The notes beneath the pieces were generated by a model. It did no database searches. It had not been told where the DNA came from and saw only the letters and a program-made list of their open reading frames with translations. This document shows, one piece after another, positions 22,489 to 30,824 of a DNA stretch of 64,000 nt. The DNA is taken from NCBI RefSeq assembly GCF_003056345.1, contig NZ_PYWB01000001.1:248001-312000 (forward strand), in the 5' to 3' direction. The translations under genes and the position numbers were made by a program. The stretch is from Devosia submarina (lineage in GTDB: Bacteria; Pseudomonadota; Alphaproteobacteria; Rhizobiales; Devosiaceae). Numbering within the stretch: the stretch's first letter is position 1; each line of letters starts with the position of its first letter.

Positions 22489-22938
22489 ATGCCCTCCCAG
22501 TCGCCAATGGACCTTGCGCTTTCACTCGCCGCCGAAGCCTTCAGCAATGACGAGGCCCCAGTGGGTGCCGTCGTGATGGAGGGTGAAACGGTGCTGGCGG
22601 CCGAGCGCAATCGGATGAAGGCGCTGGGCGACCCGACGGCGCATGCGGAAATGCTGGCCATGCGGGCGGCGCTGGGCCAGCGTGGGACGGGGCGGCTGGA
22701 TGGGTGCGATCTTTATGTGACGCTGGAGCCCTGTGCCATGTGTGCGGGTGCGATTGCCCACGCGCGCTTGCGGCGGGTGTATTTTGGCGCCGAGGATATC
22801 AAGGCGGGAGCCGTGGAGAACGGAATCAGGCTGTTTGGGCAGCCCAGTTGCCATCATGCGCCCGAGGTGATCGGGGGGATTGGAGCGGCGCGTTCGGAGG
22901 CGATGCTGGTCGAGTTTTTCCGCAAGCTGCGGCGCTAA
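22489..22938 (+). CDS. tadA: tRNA-specific adenosine deaminase TadA
   Basis: A 149-residue zinc deaminase that converts A34 to inosine in tRNA-Arg(ACG). Zinc ligands and catalytic Glu are seen as HAE (52-54) and PCAMC (C82, C85). APVGAVV and AEDIKAGAVENGIRLF fit TadA rather than cytidine deaminases. The ATG at 22489 gives the usual length. It meets the patatin gene tail to tail with a 4-bp overlap. Confidence 0.92.
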   Translation: MPSQSPMDLALSLAAEAFSNDEAPVGAVVMEGETVLAAERNRMKALGDPTAHAEMLAMRAALGQRGTGRLDGCDLYVTLEPCAMCAGAIAHARLRRVYFGAEDIKAGAVENGIRLFGQPSCHHAPEVIGGIGAARSEAMLVEFFRKLRR

Positions 22939-23861
22939 TTGCTTTCAATGACCGGCACCTTGCCAGCAAGATAGGCTTCGATCTTGTCGGCCAGCATGCG
23001 CTTGAAGCGCTCCTTTTCCCCGTCGCCATGCGCCACGATCTCGCGCACGCGCCAGAACTCGAGGGCTCCGAAATTGGTGACATGGGGGCGGATATAGATG
23101 TCGGGGGGATAGGCCGCCATCATGTGGGCGGTGAGTGAATGCATCATGATCTGAGCTGAGCCAAACCAGATATCGAGGGCCTTGTGGTCGGTCTTGGCAA
23201 TGCCTTCGGAGGGATCGCCATTGACGTCGATGCCGATCAGGAAATCGGTGCCGATATCGGCCTGGTCGAGCGGCAGCGGATTGACCACGCCGCCATCCAC
23301 CAGAATGTGGTTGGCATAAACCACAGGCTTGAAGAGGCTTGGAATGGCGATCGAGCCGGCAATGGCTGGATGGAGCAGCCCTGAATCGAACACCACCTGG
23401 TGCCAGGACTGGAAATCGGTGGCCACGACATAAAGCGGCACCTTGAGGTCCTTGAACTCGAGCGGGAAATTGGCGGGAGTGAAGGCTTCTACGATGGCCA
23501 TGGCGTCGAGCTGCATCGAGATGCCGTTCTTAAGAATCCCGCCAATGCCGCGGATCTGGGTCGCCCAGAGCTTGGAGGCAATGATGCGCATCGTGCCCAG
23601 CACTTCATAGGAATGCTCGCGCAACTCCTTGCCGCTCATGCCCGCAGCCCAACCGGCCCCGATCAGTGCGCCAATGGAAGTGCCCGAGATCACACTGGGT
23701 TTGAGACCCAGCTCATCCATGGCCTCGATATAGGGAATATGGGTCAGCCCGCGGGCTGAACCGCCGCCCAGGGCTACCCCGATGCGCGGGCCAGCACTGG
23801 GGTCTTGCTCTGCTGGCTTCCGGCGCAATCGTGCGGCAAGCGCCTGGCCGGGACCGTGCAT
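22935..23861 (-). CDS. Patatin-like phospholipase family protein
   Basis: A RssA/patatin-type lipid acyl hydrolase. The oxyanion segment GVALGGGSARGLTHI, the nucleophile elbow GTSIG and the catalytic Asp in VDGGVVNPLPL are all present, so the Ser-Asp dyad is intact. The start is uncertain: the frame runs to a GTG at 24038, overlapping purD by 107 bp through a Pro/Ala-rich stretch. The ATG at 23861 avoids the overlap and gives 308 residues, but neither start has a good ribosome binding site. The substrate is unknown. Confidence 0.85.
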   Translation of the reverse strand: MHGPGQALAARLRRKPAEQDPSAGPRIGVALGGGSARGLTHIPYIEAMDELGLKPSVISGTSIGALIGAGWAAGMSGKELREHSYEVLGTMRIIASKLWATQIRGIGGILKNGISMQLDAMAIVEAFTPANFPLEFKDLKVPLYVVATDFQSWHQVVFDSGLLHPAIAGSIAIPSLFKPVVYANHILVDGGVVNPLPLDQADIGTDFLIGIDVNGDPSEGIAKTDHKALDIWFGSAQIMMHSLTAHMMAAYPPDIYIRPHVTNFGALEFWRVREIVAHGDGEKERFKRMLADKIEAYLAGKVPVIESN

Positions 23862-23931
23862 TTGTGGGGGTGGTGTGGAGGCATCAGACACTGGCTGGTC
23901 GAAAGCTGCATGGCCGGCGCTCTGTGGCGGA

Positions 23932-25206
23932 CTAGCTTCCGGTGCGGGCGATTTCGCGCCAGCCGATGTCTCGGCGGCAAAAGCCTTCTGGCCAATCAAT
24001 CTGTTCCACACCGGCGTAAGCACGCTTTTGTGCCTCACTCACAGTCTGGCCCAAAGCGGTTATGCACAGCACACGCCCGCCAGAGCCTAGTAAACGTTTT
24101 CCGTCCCGCCGCGTTCCTGCATGGAATACCTGCAGGTGATCATTGTCCAGTCCTTCGGCCCCGCGGATCTCGCTACCGTTAACAACCTGGCCAGGATAAC
24201 CTTGGGTGGCCATGATGACGGTCAGGGCAAACTGATCTTTCCAGGCAACTTGATGATCTTTGAGCGTACCTGTTGCGGTGGCATGGAGCAGGGGCAGCAG
24301 ATCGCTCAGCATGCGCATCATTAGCACTTGCGTTTCTGGGTCGCCGAAGCGAGCATTGTATTCCACGAGCTTGGGCCCATCGGAGGTCAGCATCAGGCCC
24401 GCATATAGCACGCCCTGATATGGCGTGCCGCGCCGGGCAAGGCCGCGCACGGTCGGCCAGATGATGCGCTCCAGGGTTTGCTCGTAGATTTCCTGGGTCA
24501 TGACCGGAGCAGGGGAATAGGCGCCCATTCCCCCGGTATTGGGGCCCTGATCACCATCAAAGGCGCGCTTGTGATCCTGAGCGGTGGTGAGGGGGAGAAT
24601 GTCGGTGCCGTCGCAAAGCACGAAAAGGCTGACTTCCTCGCCTTCCATGAATTCTTCGATCACCACCGACGCGCCAGAAGCGCCGAATGCGCCCGCAAAG
24701 CAATCGATGATTGCCTCCTCAGCCTCTTCGACACTCATTGCGACGGTGACGCCCTTGCCGGCTGCAAGGCCATCGGCCTTTACCACGATGGGGGCGCCCT
24801 GGGTGTAAAGATAGGCAAGGGCCGCGGCTTCATTGTCAAAGCGGGCATAGGCGGCTGTGGGGATATCCATTTCGTCGCACAAGGCCTTGGTGAAGCTCTT
24901 GGAGCCTTCCAATTGGCCCGCGGCCTTGGAGGGGCAGAAGCAGGCGATCCCCGCGGCGCGAATGTCATCGCCCAAGCCCGCGACAACTTGGGCGTCAGGG
25001 CCGACGACCACGAAATCAACAGCCATCAGGCGGCAGAAATCGATGATGGCCTTGTGATCGGTGATGTCCAAAGCCACGTTTTCGGCAATCGTGCCGGTGC
25101 CGCCATTGCCCGGGGCGATAAAGAGCTTGGACAAAAGCGGCGATTGCGCGATTTTCCAGGTCAACGCATGTTCGCGCCCGCCCGAACCGATCACCAAAAC
25201 CCGCAT
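23932..25206 (-). CDS. purD: Phosphoribosylamine-glycine ligase
   Basis: A 424-residue ATP-grasp enzyme of purine synthesis joining glycine to phosphoribosylamine. The N-terminal RVLVIGSGGREHALTWKI, GPNTGGMGAYSPAPV and YNARFGDPETQVLM segments are diagnostic. The start ATG at 25206 follows a purine-rich GGAGGG region. Length and motifs are ordinary. Confidence 0.96.
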   Translation of the reverse strand: MRVLVIGSGGREHALTWKIAQSPLLSKLFIAPGNGGTGTIAENVALDITDHKAIIDFCRLMAVDFVVVGPDAQVVAGLGDDIRAAGIACFCPSKAAGQLEGSKSFTKALCDEMDIPTAAYARFDNEAAALAYLYTQGAPIVVKADGLAAGKGVTVAMSVEEAEEAIIDCFAGAFGASGASVVIEEFMEGEEVSLFVLCDGTDILPLTTAQDHKRAFDGDQGPNTGGMGAYSPAPVMTQEIYEQTLERIIWPTVRGLARRGTPYQGVLYAGLMLTSDGPKLVEYNARFGDPETQVLMMRMLSDLLPLLHATATGTLKDHQVAWKDQFALTVIMATQGYPGQVVNGSEIRGAEGLDNDHLQVFHAGTRRDGKRLLGSGGRVLCITALGQTVSEAQKRAYAGVEQIDWPEGFCRRDIGWREIARTGS

Positions 25207-25276
25207 GCCTTGCCCTCCCGCTTGAAGCGGCGTGATGCACTAGACGGGGTGGCGAGGCAAGAGGGAGTTGAGCGGT

Positions 25277-26647
25277 CTAGATTTCGGCTTGGTTGAAAAT
25301 GCGCGTCAGATCGCCATTCCACTCATTGTGGTAGCGGTCGAGCCAGCGCTCGGCTGGCGTCTTGGCAAGGTGGAGGGTTTCCTCGAGCGGCGCCATGTAG
25401 ATGGTTTCGTCCTTGCCCTCGTTGTTGAGCCGGTTGCGCCGGACAAGCCCCGCCTGGGCAATGCCGACGGCCTGGGCCGCGACGTCGAAAACATTGGAGC
25501 GGTCATGGGGCGCATCGAGCCCCAACCGGGGGACGTCGTGACGCAGGCGGTCGCGCTCCTCGCGGCTCCAGGGCTTGATCATCTCATAGGCGGCCTCAAG
25601 CGCGATATCGTCGTAGAGGAGGCCCGTCCAGAAGGCGGAAAGGGCCGTGACGGAGCGCTCGTCGCCCATGTCGGCGCCGCGCATTTCAAGGAATTGCTTG
25701 AGCCGCACTTCAGGGAAAATCGTGGACAGGTGATCTTCCCAATCCTTGATTGTCGGCTTTTCGCCGGGCAGTTGCGGCAGCCGACCCTCGAGGAAATCGC
25801 GGAAGCTTTCGCCCGCGACGTTCACATACTGCCCGTTGCGGATGACGAAATACATGGGCACATCGAGCGCATAATCGGCATATTGCTCGAAGCCAAAGCC
25901 TTCATCAAACGCGAAGGGCAGCATGCCGGTGCGGTCATTGTCGGTATGGAGCCAGATATGGCTGCGGAAGCTGAGATAACCGCTTTCCCGTCCATCCACG
26001 AACGGCGAATTGGCGAAAAGGGCAGTGGCAATGGGCTGCAGGGCCACGGCCACGCGCAGCTTCTTGACCATGTCGGCTTCATCAGAAAAGTCGAGATTGG
26101 TCTGCACCGTGCAGGAGCGGAACATCATGGAGGTGCCAAGCGTGCCGACCTTTTCCATGTACGGCTTCATGATGCCATAGCGTGACTTGGGCATGGCAGG
26201 GATTTCGTCCACCGACCAAAGCGGGGTAACCCCGAGGCCCAGGAAATGGATGTCGAGCGGCGCTGCGATTTTTTTGGCGATCCGCATGTGCTCGGCAAGT
26301 TCAGCGGCAGAGGCATGCAGATCCGTCTGCGGCGCGCCGGAGAGTTCAAACTGCCCGCCCGGTTCAAGCGAGATACCGCCGGCCACCTCGTTGTTGCGCA
26401 GGCCGATCGGGTTTTCGCCATCGTAGAAGGGATGCCAGCCGGTTTTGGCCTCGACCCCCTCGAGGAGGGCTCGAATGCCGTTAGGACCATCATAGGCCAC
26501 GGGGCGCAGGGGATTGGTGTGGAACACGTGCTTTTCGTGTTCGGTGCCGATGCGCCACTCGCTCTGCGGCTTGCACCCGCGCGACATCGCCTCGATCAGC
26601 TCGGTTCGCGATTCGATCAGGGGCGAATGGGTGTCGGCACCGGCCAT
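25277..26647 (-). CDS. gshA: Glutamate-cysteine ligase GshA
   Basis: A 456-residue ligase of the plant/alphaproteobacterial GCS2 type, first step of glutathione synthesis. RIGTEHEKHVF, EPGGQFELSGAP and the VQTNLDFSDE segment are hallmarks. The ATG at 26647 is preceded by GAGGA at good spacing. A longer frame to 26728 would overlap rsmE and adds residues with no family likeness. Confidence 0.93.
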   Translation of the reverse strand: MAGADTHSPLIESRTELIEAMSRGCKPQSEWRIGTEHEKHVFHTNPLRPVAYDGPNGIRALLEGVEAKTGWHPFYDGENPIGLRNNEVAGGISLEPGGQFELSGAPQTDLHASAAELAEHMRIAKKIAAPLDIHFLGLGVTPLWSVDEIPAMPKSRYGIMKPYMEKVGTLGTSMMFRSCTVQTNLDFSDEADMVKKLRVAVALQPIATALFANSPFVDGRESGYLSFRSHIWLHTDNDRTGMLPFAFDEGFGFEQYADYALDVPMYFVIRNGQYVNVAGESFRDFLEGRLPQLPGEKPTIKDWEDHLSTIFPEVRLKQFLEMRGADMGDERSVTALSAFWTGLLYDDIALEAAYEMIKPWSREERDRLRHDVPRLGLDAPHDRSNVFDVAAQAVGIAQAGLVRRNRLNNEGKDETIYMAPLEETLHLAKTPAERWLDRYHNEWNGDLTRIFNQAEI

Positions 26648-26718
26648 GCAGTCCTCGTGGCTTTGGAGGTAAATGTGGGGCGGAACATAGCGTTGCGCCA
26701 AAACAAAGCAATCGGCTT

Positions 26719-27459
26719 TTATCGCCAATCACCGATGGTCGCTTGAATAACGGCTAGCGCCGCAACGGAAGCTGTATCGGCGCGCAGGATCCGGGGACCA
26801 AGGCTGATGGGAATGGTGTACGGCAAGGCAAGGAGTTTGCTGCGCTCCTCATCGGAAAAGCCGCCTTCGGGACCGACCATGATGGCCACGGGTTTGCCGC
26901 GCAGCCCGGAGAGCACATCGATGGGCGAGGATGATGGGGCACTTTCATCGGCCAGAACCAGCTTCCGCTCGGGATTCCAGCCGTCAAGCAGCTTGTCGAG
27001 AGTGGTTTCCGGCATGACTTCGGGCACGCTCAAAACCTCGCATTGCTCGGCGGCCTCGATGGCATTGGCAACGAGGCGATCATGCTTGAGGCGATTGACC
27101 TGAGTGTATTTGGTGATCACCGGTTGGATGCGTCCGGCGCCCATCTCGGTGGCCTTCTGGATCACATAATCGAGGCGCTCGGTTTTAAGCGGGGCAAAGC
27201 AGTACCAAAGGTCGGATGGGGGCGTTTGCGGGGCGATCTGCTCGACGAGATGCACCACGACTGACTTCTTGGAATTGCTGGTCAACCGCGCCAGCCACGC
27301 GCCATGGCGGCCGTTGAACAGGACCACTTCATCGCCAACACTCTTGCGCAGCACGGCTGCGAGGTAAAGCGACTGCTCCTTGCCCAGGGTGAGGTCGAGG
27401 TCGACTCCAAGATCGGGCTCAACATGCAGGCGGGGCAGGGCGGCATGGGTGCGGGGCAT
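26719..27459 (-). CDS. rsmE: 16S rRNA (uracil-1498-N3)-methyltransferase RsmE
   Basis: A 246-residue SPOUT-class methyltransferase. The knot motifs MVGPEGGFSDEE and SLGPRILRADTAS (S-adenosylmethionine site) are near the C-terminus, and an N-terminal PUA-like domain carries FNGRHGAWLARL. The start ATG at 27459 follows GGAAGAAG. The frame extends to 27663 only through a REP element. It lies 71 bp upstream of gshA on the same strand. Confidence 0.93.
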   Translation of the reverse strand: MPRTHAALPRLHVEPDLGVDLDLTLGKEQSLYLAAVLRKSVGDEVVLFNGRHGAWLARLTSNSKKSVVVHLVEQIAPQTPPSDLWYCFAPLKTERLDYVIQKATEMGAGRIQPVITKYTQVNRLKHDRLVANAIEAAEQCEVLSVPEVMPETTLDKLLDGWNPERKLVLADESAPSSSPIDVLSGLRGKPVAIMVGPEGGFSDEERSKLLALPYTIPISLGPRILRADTASVAALAVIQATIGDWR

Positions 27460-27496
27460 CAGGCTTCTTCCATTCGCTGTGGCAAACTGCCACCAC

Positions 27497-27587
27497 AAGT
27501 CCTTCAACAAGCTCCGGATGAGGTCTACTAGCTCAGAGCTGTTTGCGGTAGACCTCAGCACAAGCCTGTCGAACCACGAGGTCGTGG
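27497..27587. repeat. Paired REP-like element (family C) between rsmE and ubiA
   Basis: The arms GAGGTCTAC (27519-27527) and GTAGACCTC (about 27547-27556) form a central palindrome. The right half carries AAGCCTGTCGAACCACGAGG, the family C core, and the left half its diverged reverse. The element fills most of the divergent promoter gap. Confidence 0.7.
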
Positions 27588-27591
27588 CACC

Positions 27592-28527
27592 ATGCCAGAA
27601 ACTGTTCCCAACGCTGTCCCCGATGCCCAGACCGGCAATTGGGTGGACCGCTCCGCGCCCCAATGGCTCAAGCCTTATGCCCGGCTGGCCCGCTGGGATC
27701 GGCCGATCGGCGTCTGGCTCCTGTTCTGGCCCTGTGCCTGGGGCCTGGGATTGGCGGCGGTCGCCAATCCGGAACAGGGGTTCGACTGGTGGGCGGCAGT
27801 GCTCATGTTTATCGGCGCCGCGCTGATGCGGGGCGCGGGCTGTACGTTCAACGATATTGTTGATCGCGACATCGACGACAAGGTCGCGCGGACTCGACTG
27901 CGGCCAATTCCATCAGGACAGGTGACCGCCAAGAAGGCACTGGCGTTTCTTGTGCTGCAGTCGCTGCTGGGAGCGGTGATCCTGTTTCAGTTCAATCGCT
28001 TCACCGTGTGGGCGGGTATCGCTTCCTTGGTGCTGGTTGCGATCTATCCTTTCATGAAGCGCATCACCTGGTGGCCACAAGCTTTTCTCGGCCTCGCCTT
28101 CGCGTATGGCGCCCTGGTGGGGTGGAGTAGCCAGATGGGAGGCCTCGGCCTAGCGCCGATCCTGCTCTACGCCGGCACGATCCTTTGGGTGATCGGCTAT
28201 GACACCATCTATGCGCTGCAGGATATCGAGGATGATGCCATGATCGGCGTCAAGTCCACAGCACGGCTGTTTGGGCCCCGGGCCAAGCCGATCATCGCTG
28301 GCTTCTATGCGGGTGCCTATGTGCTGTGGCTCGCCGCAGCGACCATAGCGGGAGCGGGAATTGTGTTCGCATTGATTTCGCTCGTGGTGGCGGGGCTGCT
28401 GGCCTGGCAGGTTTGGACGCTGGATGGGGCGGAGCCCGGCAATCCACTGTTGCGGTTCCGGTCCAATCATTATGCGGGATTAGGGCTTGCGCTGTCGCTG
28501 GCGTTCTTGGCGGAATGGGTCTGGTAG
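27592..28527 (+). CDS. ubiA: 4-hydroxybenzoate polyprenyltransferase UbiA
   Basis: A 311-residue membrane prenyltransferase of ubiquinone synthesis. The first Asp-rich motif lies in FNDIVDRDIDDKV and the second in YALQDIEDDAMIGVKS. About eight hydrophobic helices are visible, and RLARWDRPIGVWLLFWPC is a family N-terminal signature. It is divergent from rsmE. Confidence 0.94.
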   Translation: MPETVPNAVPDAQTGNWVDRSAPQWLKPYARLARWDRPIGVWLLFWPCAWGLGLAAVANPEQGFDWWAAVLMFIGAALMRGAGCTFNDIVDRDIDDKVARTRLRPIPSGQVTAKKALAFLVLQSLLGAVILFQFNRFTVWAGIASLVLVAIYPFMKRITWWPQAFLGLAFAYGALVGWSSQMGGLGLAPILLYAGTILWVIGYDTIYALQDIEDDAMIGVKSTARLFGPRAKPIIAGFYAGAYVLWLAAATIAGAGIVFALISLVVAGLLAWQVWTLDGAEPGNPLLRFRSNHYAGLGLALSLAFLAEWVW

Positions 28528-28662
28528 CAAGCAACCTCAGCCCTTGGTCTTTCCCCTGCAAGGAGGAGGGTGTTGACGGAAGCATCTCGCCAACAAACGC
28601 CCAAAGGGCTGACCGCACCACCGGCCAACCCTTCAAGCGTGCTTTGGAGGAGCAGTAAACCT

Positions 28663-29175
28663 TTAGGCTTCGGGCTGGCCCGGCTGGCGGCGGTTGAGGA
28701 AGCGGGGGCGGCGGCCGGCATCGGCGGCAAGCTTGCGGCGAGTGGCAGAATTGCCGACCATCACGCCATCCACCTGCTGAGAATAGGGCATGTATTGGCC
28801 ATCACCAGCCTTGATAAAGAGCGGCAGGCGTAGCTTCTTGCCCCAGTTCTGCCATTCGGCAACGACGTTGTGGTTGCCTTCTTCTTCAAACACCTTGTAG
28901 TTGAGCTCGCCATCTTCATGGACCAGCTCGATGGAGCTGGTGAGAACGCCTTCTCCCGAGATCGCGGTGGCAACGGCAACCCCGATATATTCGGTAACGG
29001 GCACCTTGACCTTGATGGCAACGCCACTTTGTTCAAGCATGCGGCGCACTGTGACGGTCTTTACGGGGTCACGAGGGCCATTGTCATTGGCAGCAATAAA
29101 CCGGCGGTCAGACAATGCGGGTTTTCCGAAAGCCAGGATCACCGATGCGCCTTCCATTGCAACGCCATGAAACAT
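28663..29175 (-). CDS. Conserved hypothetical protein (DUF6101-like)
   Basis: A 170-residue protein without signal peptide or membrane helix. It has a basic C-terminal tail (RRKLAADAGRRPRFLNRR) and a central VRRMLEQSGVAIKVKVPVTEYIGVAV segment. I associate this pattern with a Hyphomicrobiales-restricted family (DUF6101), but only from memory of style, so the name is tentative. The ATG at 29175 follows AGGAAGG at about 10 bases; an inner ATG at 29157 is possible. No function can be given. Confidence 0.65.
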   Translation of the reverse strand: MFHGVAMEGASVILAFGKPALSDRRFIAANDNGPRDPVKTVTVRRMLEQSGVAIKVKVPVTEYIGVAVATAISGEGVLTSSIELVHEDGELNYKVFEEEGNHNVVAEWQNWGKKLRLPLFIKAGDGQYMPYSQQVDGVMVGNSATRRKLAADAGRRPRFLNRRQPGQPEA

Positions 29176-29485
29176 TTTGAACTCGCCTTCCTGTCAACTT
29201 CGAGAGCTGGTTTTTGGTGCTCTCTTTGTGAGGCCAACATACCCCGCCGGCTTACCCAGCCCCTTAATCGGTTCGGTTAAGTTTATCTTGTTTTCCCGGA
29301 GGGTTAGCGGGGTCTTGCACCCAGTTACAAGCGATTAACCCCACGGGCATCGGGGGCATTAACCCTGCCAAATCCTTGCCAGCTTTGTCGCTAGTCGACA
29401 CATGCCGAAAGCGTGGCTGACATGTTCGTGCAAGGGCCTTGGACCCCTTGCCCAAAAGGCGCCTCACGCCTAAAAGGCCCGGCAC
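29176..29485. other. 310-bp divergent gap without a recognised gene
   Basis: It lies between two divergent genes, so it should hold two promoters. Several TTAA/TTAAC half-sites (near 29264, 29276, 29335, 29358) resemble CtrA half-sites, but none has the required 7-bp spacing. No repeat of the window's REP families and no supported ORF were seen. Confidence 0.4.
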
Positions 29486-30346
29486 ATGCCAACCCCTCCA
29501 ACCAGCTACAGTGACGACCTTGAATTGCTCCGCTCCTCGGCGGTGGCAGCGGGCATCATTGCCTGCGGCTTTTTCCGCCGCCCGGTGAAAAGCTGGACCA
29601 AGGACAACCAATCTCCGGTCAGCGAAGCGGATCTCCTGGTGGACCGCTATCTCGCCGCATCGCTTCTTTCGGCGCGCCCCAGCTATGGCTGGCTCAGCGA
29701 AGAAACTTCGGACAATCCGTCGCGCTTGGACTGCGAGCGCGTCTTCGTGGTCGATCCGATCGATGGCACCAGCGGCTTCTTGCGCGGGGAAGATAGCTGG
29801 TCGGTGTCCCTGGCCGTGGTCGAGAACGGCGTCCCCGTTGCAGGTGTTGTTTATGCGCCCGTGCGCGACGAAATGTATGACGCGGTAAAAGGGCAGGGCG
29901 CTCGCATCAATGGCCAGCCGCTAAGGAGGCATCGGCGCGCTGGAGCCGCTCCCATTATTCCTGCCGCGGGGGCCGTGCACCAGGAAATGCAGGCGGCCGG
30001 GCTGAATTACACGCGCGGGCCGCATTATCCCTCGCTGGCCTATCGGCTGGTGCAGGTAGCGACGGGCAAGCTCGACGCTGTTGCCAACAGGCGCGGCAGC
30101 CAGGACTGGGACATTGCGGCGGCGGCGCTGATCCTGCGGGAATGCGGGATTGCCTTCGAGGACGTGTGCAGCGGCTTCCCCGTTTTCAACAAACGAGATG
30201 TGCGCCACGGGGCGCTTGCGGCCCTTGGCGACATGAGCCTAAAACCGATCGTACATGCCGCGCTGATCAATGTTTATGGCTGCCCGGCAGAACCAGAACG
30301 CGCCCCGGAGATGGGCGAACTCACTCTTCCCGACGAACGGATTTGA
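29486..30346 (+). CDS. Inositol monophosphatase family protein, CysQ-like
   Basis: A 286-residue Mg2+-dependent phosphatase of the IMPase/FIG superfamily. The metal motif DPIDGTSGFLRG and the C-terminal WDIAAAALIL motif are intact, as is the N-terminal SEE in WLSEETSD. In Hyphomicrobiales such genes next to DUF4170 are usually called 3'(2'),5'-bisphosphate nucleotidase CysQ; the sequence alone does not exclude inositol-1-phosphatase. A DUF4170 gene follows after 4 bp. Confidence 0.85.
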   Translation: MPTPPTSYSDDLELLRSSAVAAGIIACGFFRRPVKSWTKDNQSPVSEADLLVDRYLAASLLSARPSYGWLSEETSDNPSRLDCERVFVVDPIDGTSGFLRGEDSWSVSLAVVENGVPVAGVVYAPVRDEMYDAVKGQGARINGQPLRRHRRAGAAPIIPAAGAVHQEMQAAGLNYTRGPHYPSLAYRLVQVATGKLDAVANRRGSQDWDIAAAALILRECGIAFEDVCSGFPVFNKRDVRHGALAALGDMSLKPIVHAALINVYGCPAEPERAPEMGELTLPDERI

Positions 30347-30350
30347 ACCG

Positions 30351-30596
30351 ATGGCCGAAAAAGAAGACCCTTACAAGCAACTCCTCCATCTGGTGATCGG
30401 CGGCGAGCTATCGAGCCTTGAAGGCGTGACCTTTGCCGATCTCGACAAGGTCGATATCGTCGGGGTTTATCCCAATTACGCAAGCGCCCACGCCGCCTGG
30501 CGGCAAAAGGCGCAGCTGACCGTGGATAGCGCACAGACGCGCTACTTCATTGTGCACCTGCATCGCCTGCTGGATCCGGACGCCGACAAGAAATAG
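30351..30596 (+). CDS. DUF4170 domain protein
   Basis: An 81-residue protein (MAEKEDPYKQLLHLVIGGEL) matching the small DUF4170 family, with LVIGGEL, VGVYPNYASAHAAWRQKAQLTVD and YFIVHLHRLLDP. No function is known. The ATG at 30351 is chosen over an in-frame start at 30270 that lies inside the phosphatase gene. It is probably co-transcribed with it. Confidence 0.85.
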   Translation: MAEKEDPYKQLLHLVIGGELSSLEGVTFADLDKVDIVGVYPNYASAHAAWRQKAQLTVDSAQTRYFIVHLHRLLDPDADKK

Positions 30597-30629
30597 CGGG
30601 GTGCACCTCGCACCGAGCTCAGGGGCACG

Positions 30630-30809
30630 CCCCCTGGTTCGGCAGGCTCACCATGAGGGCTACTGGTGGCGTGATGGGTGCAGACGAGCCTTTGGGCTTG
30701 GTTGTAATTGCGTGTGTTGGATCGGGCCTCGTCTAGCGGAAGCTAGACCGGCTGGCCGAGCACCACCCTTTCATCGGCCCTCATGGTGAGCCTGTCAAAC
30801 CACGAGGGC
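30630..30809. repeat. Inverted pair of family C REP elements
   Basis: A reversed copy (about 30630-30660, reading GGCAGGCTCACCATGAGGGC) and a forward copy (30777-30809, GCCCTCATGGTGAGCCTGTC onward) face each other 116 bp apart. They fill the 228-bp gap between two convergent genes. Confidence 0.8.
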
Positions 30810-30824
30810 TTGGCAAAGTGGTGC

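Noticed and set aside
29260-29365. CtrA binding sites upstream of the CysQ-like gene
   Set aside because: Several TTAA/TTAAC half-sites exist, but the one close pair is spaced by 9 rather than 7 bases, so the consensus is not met.
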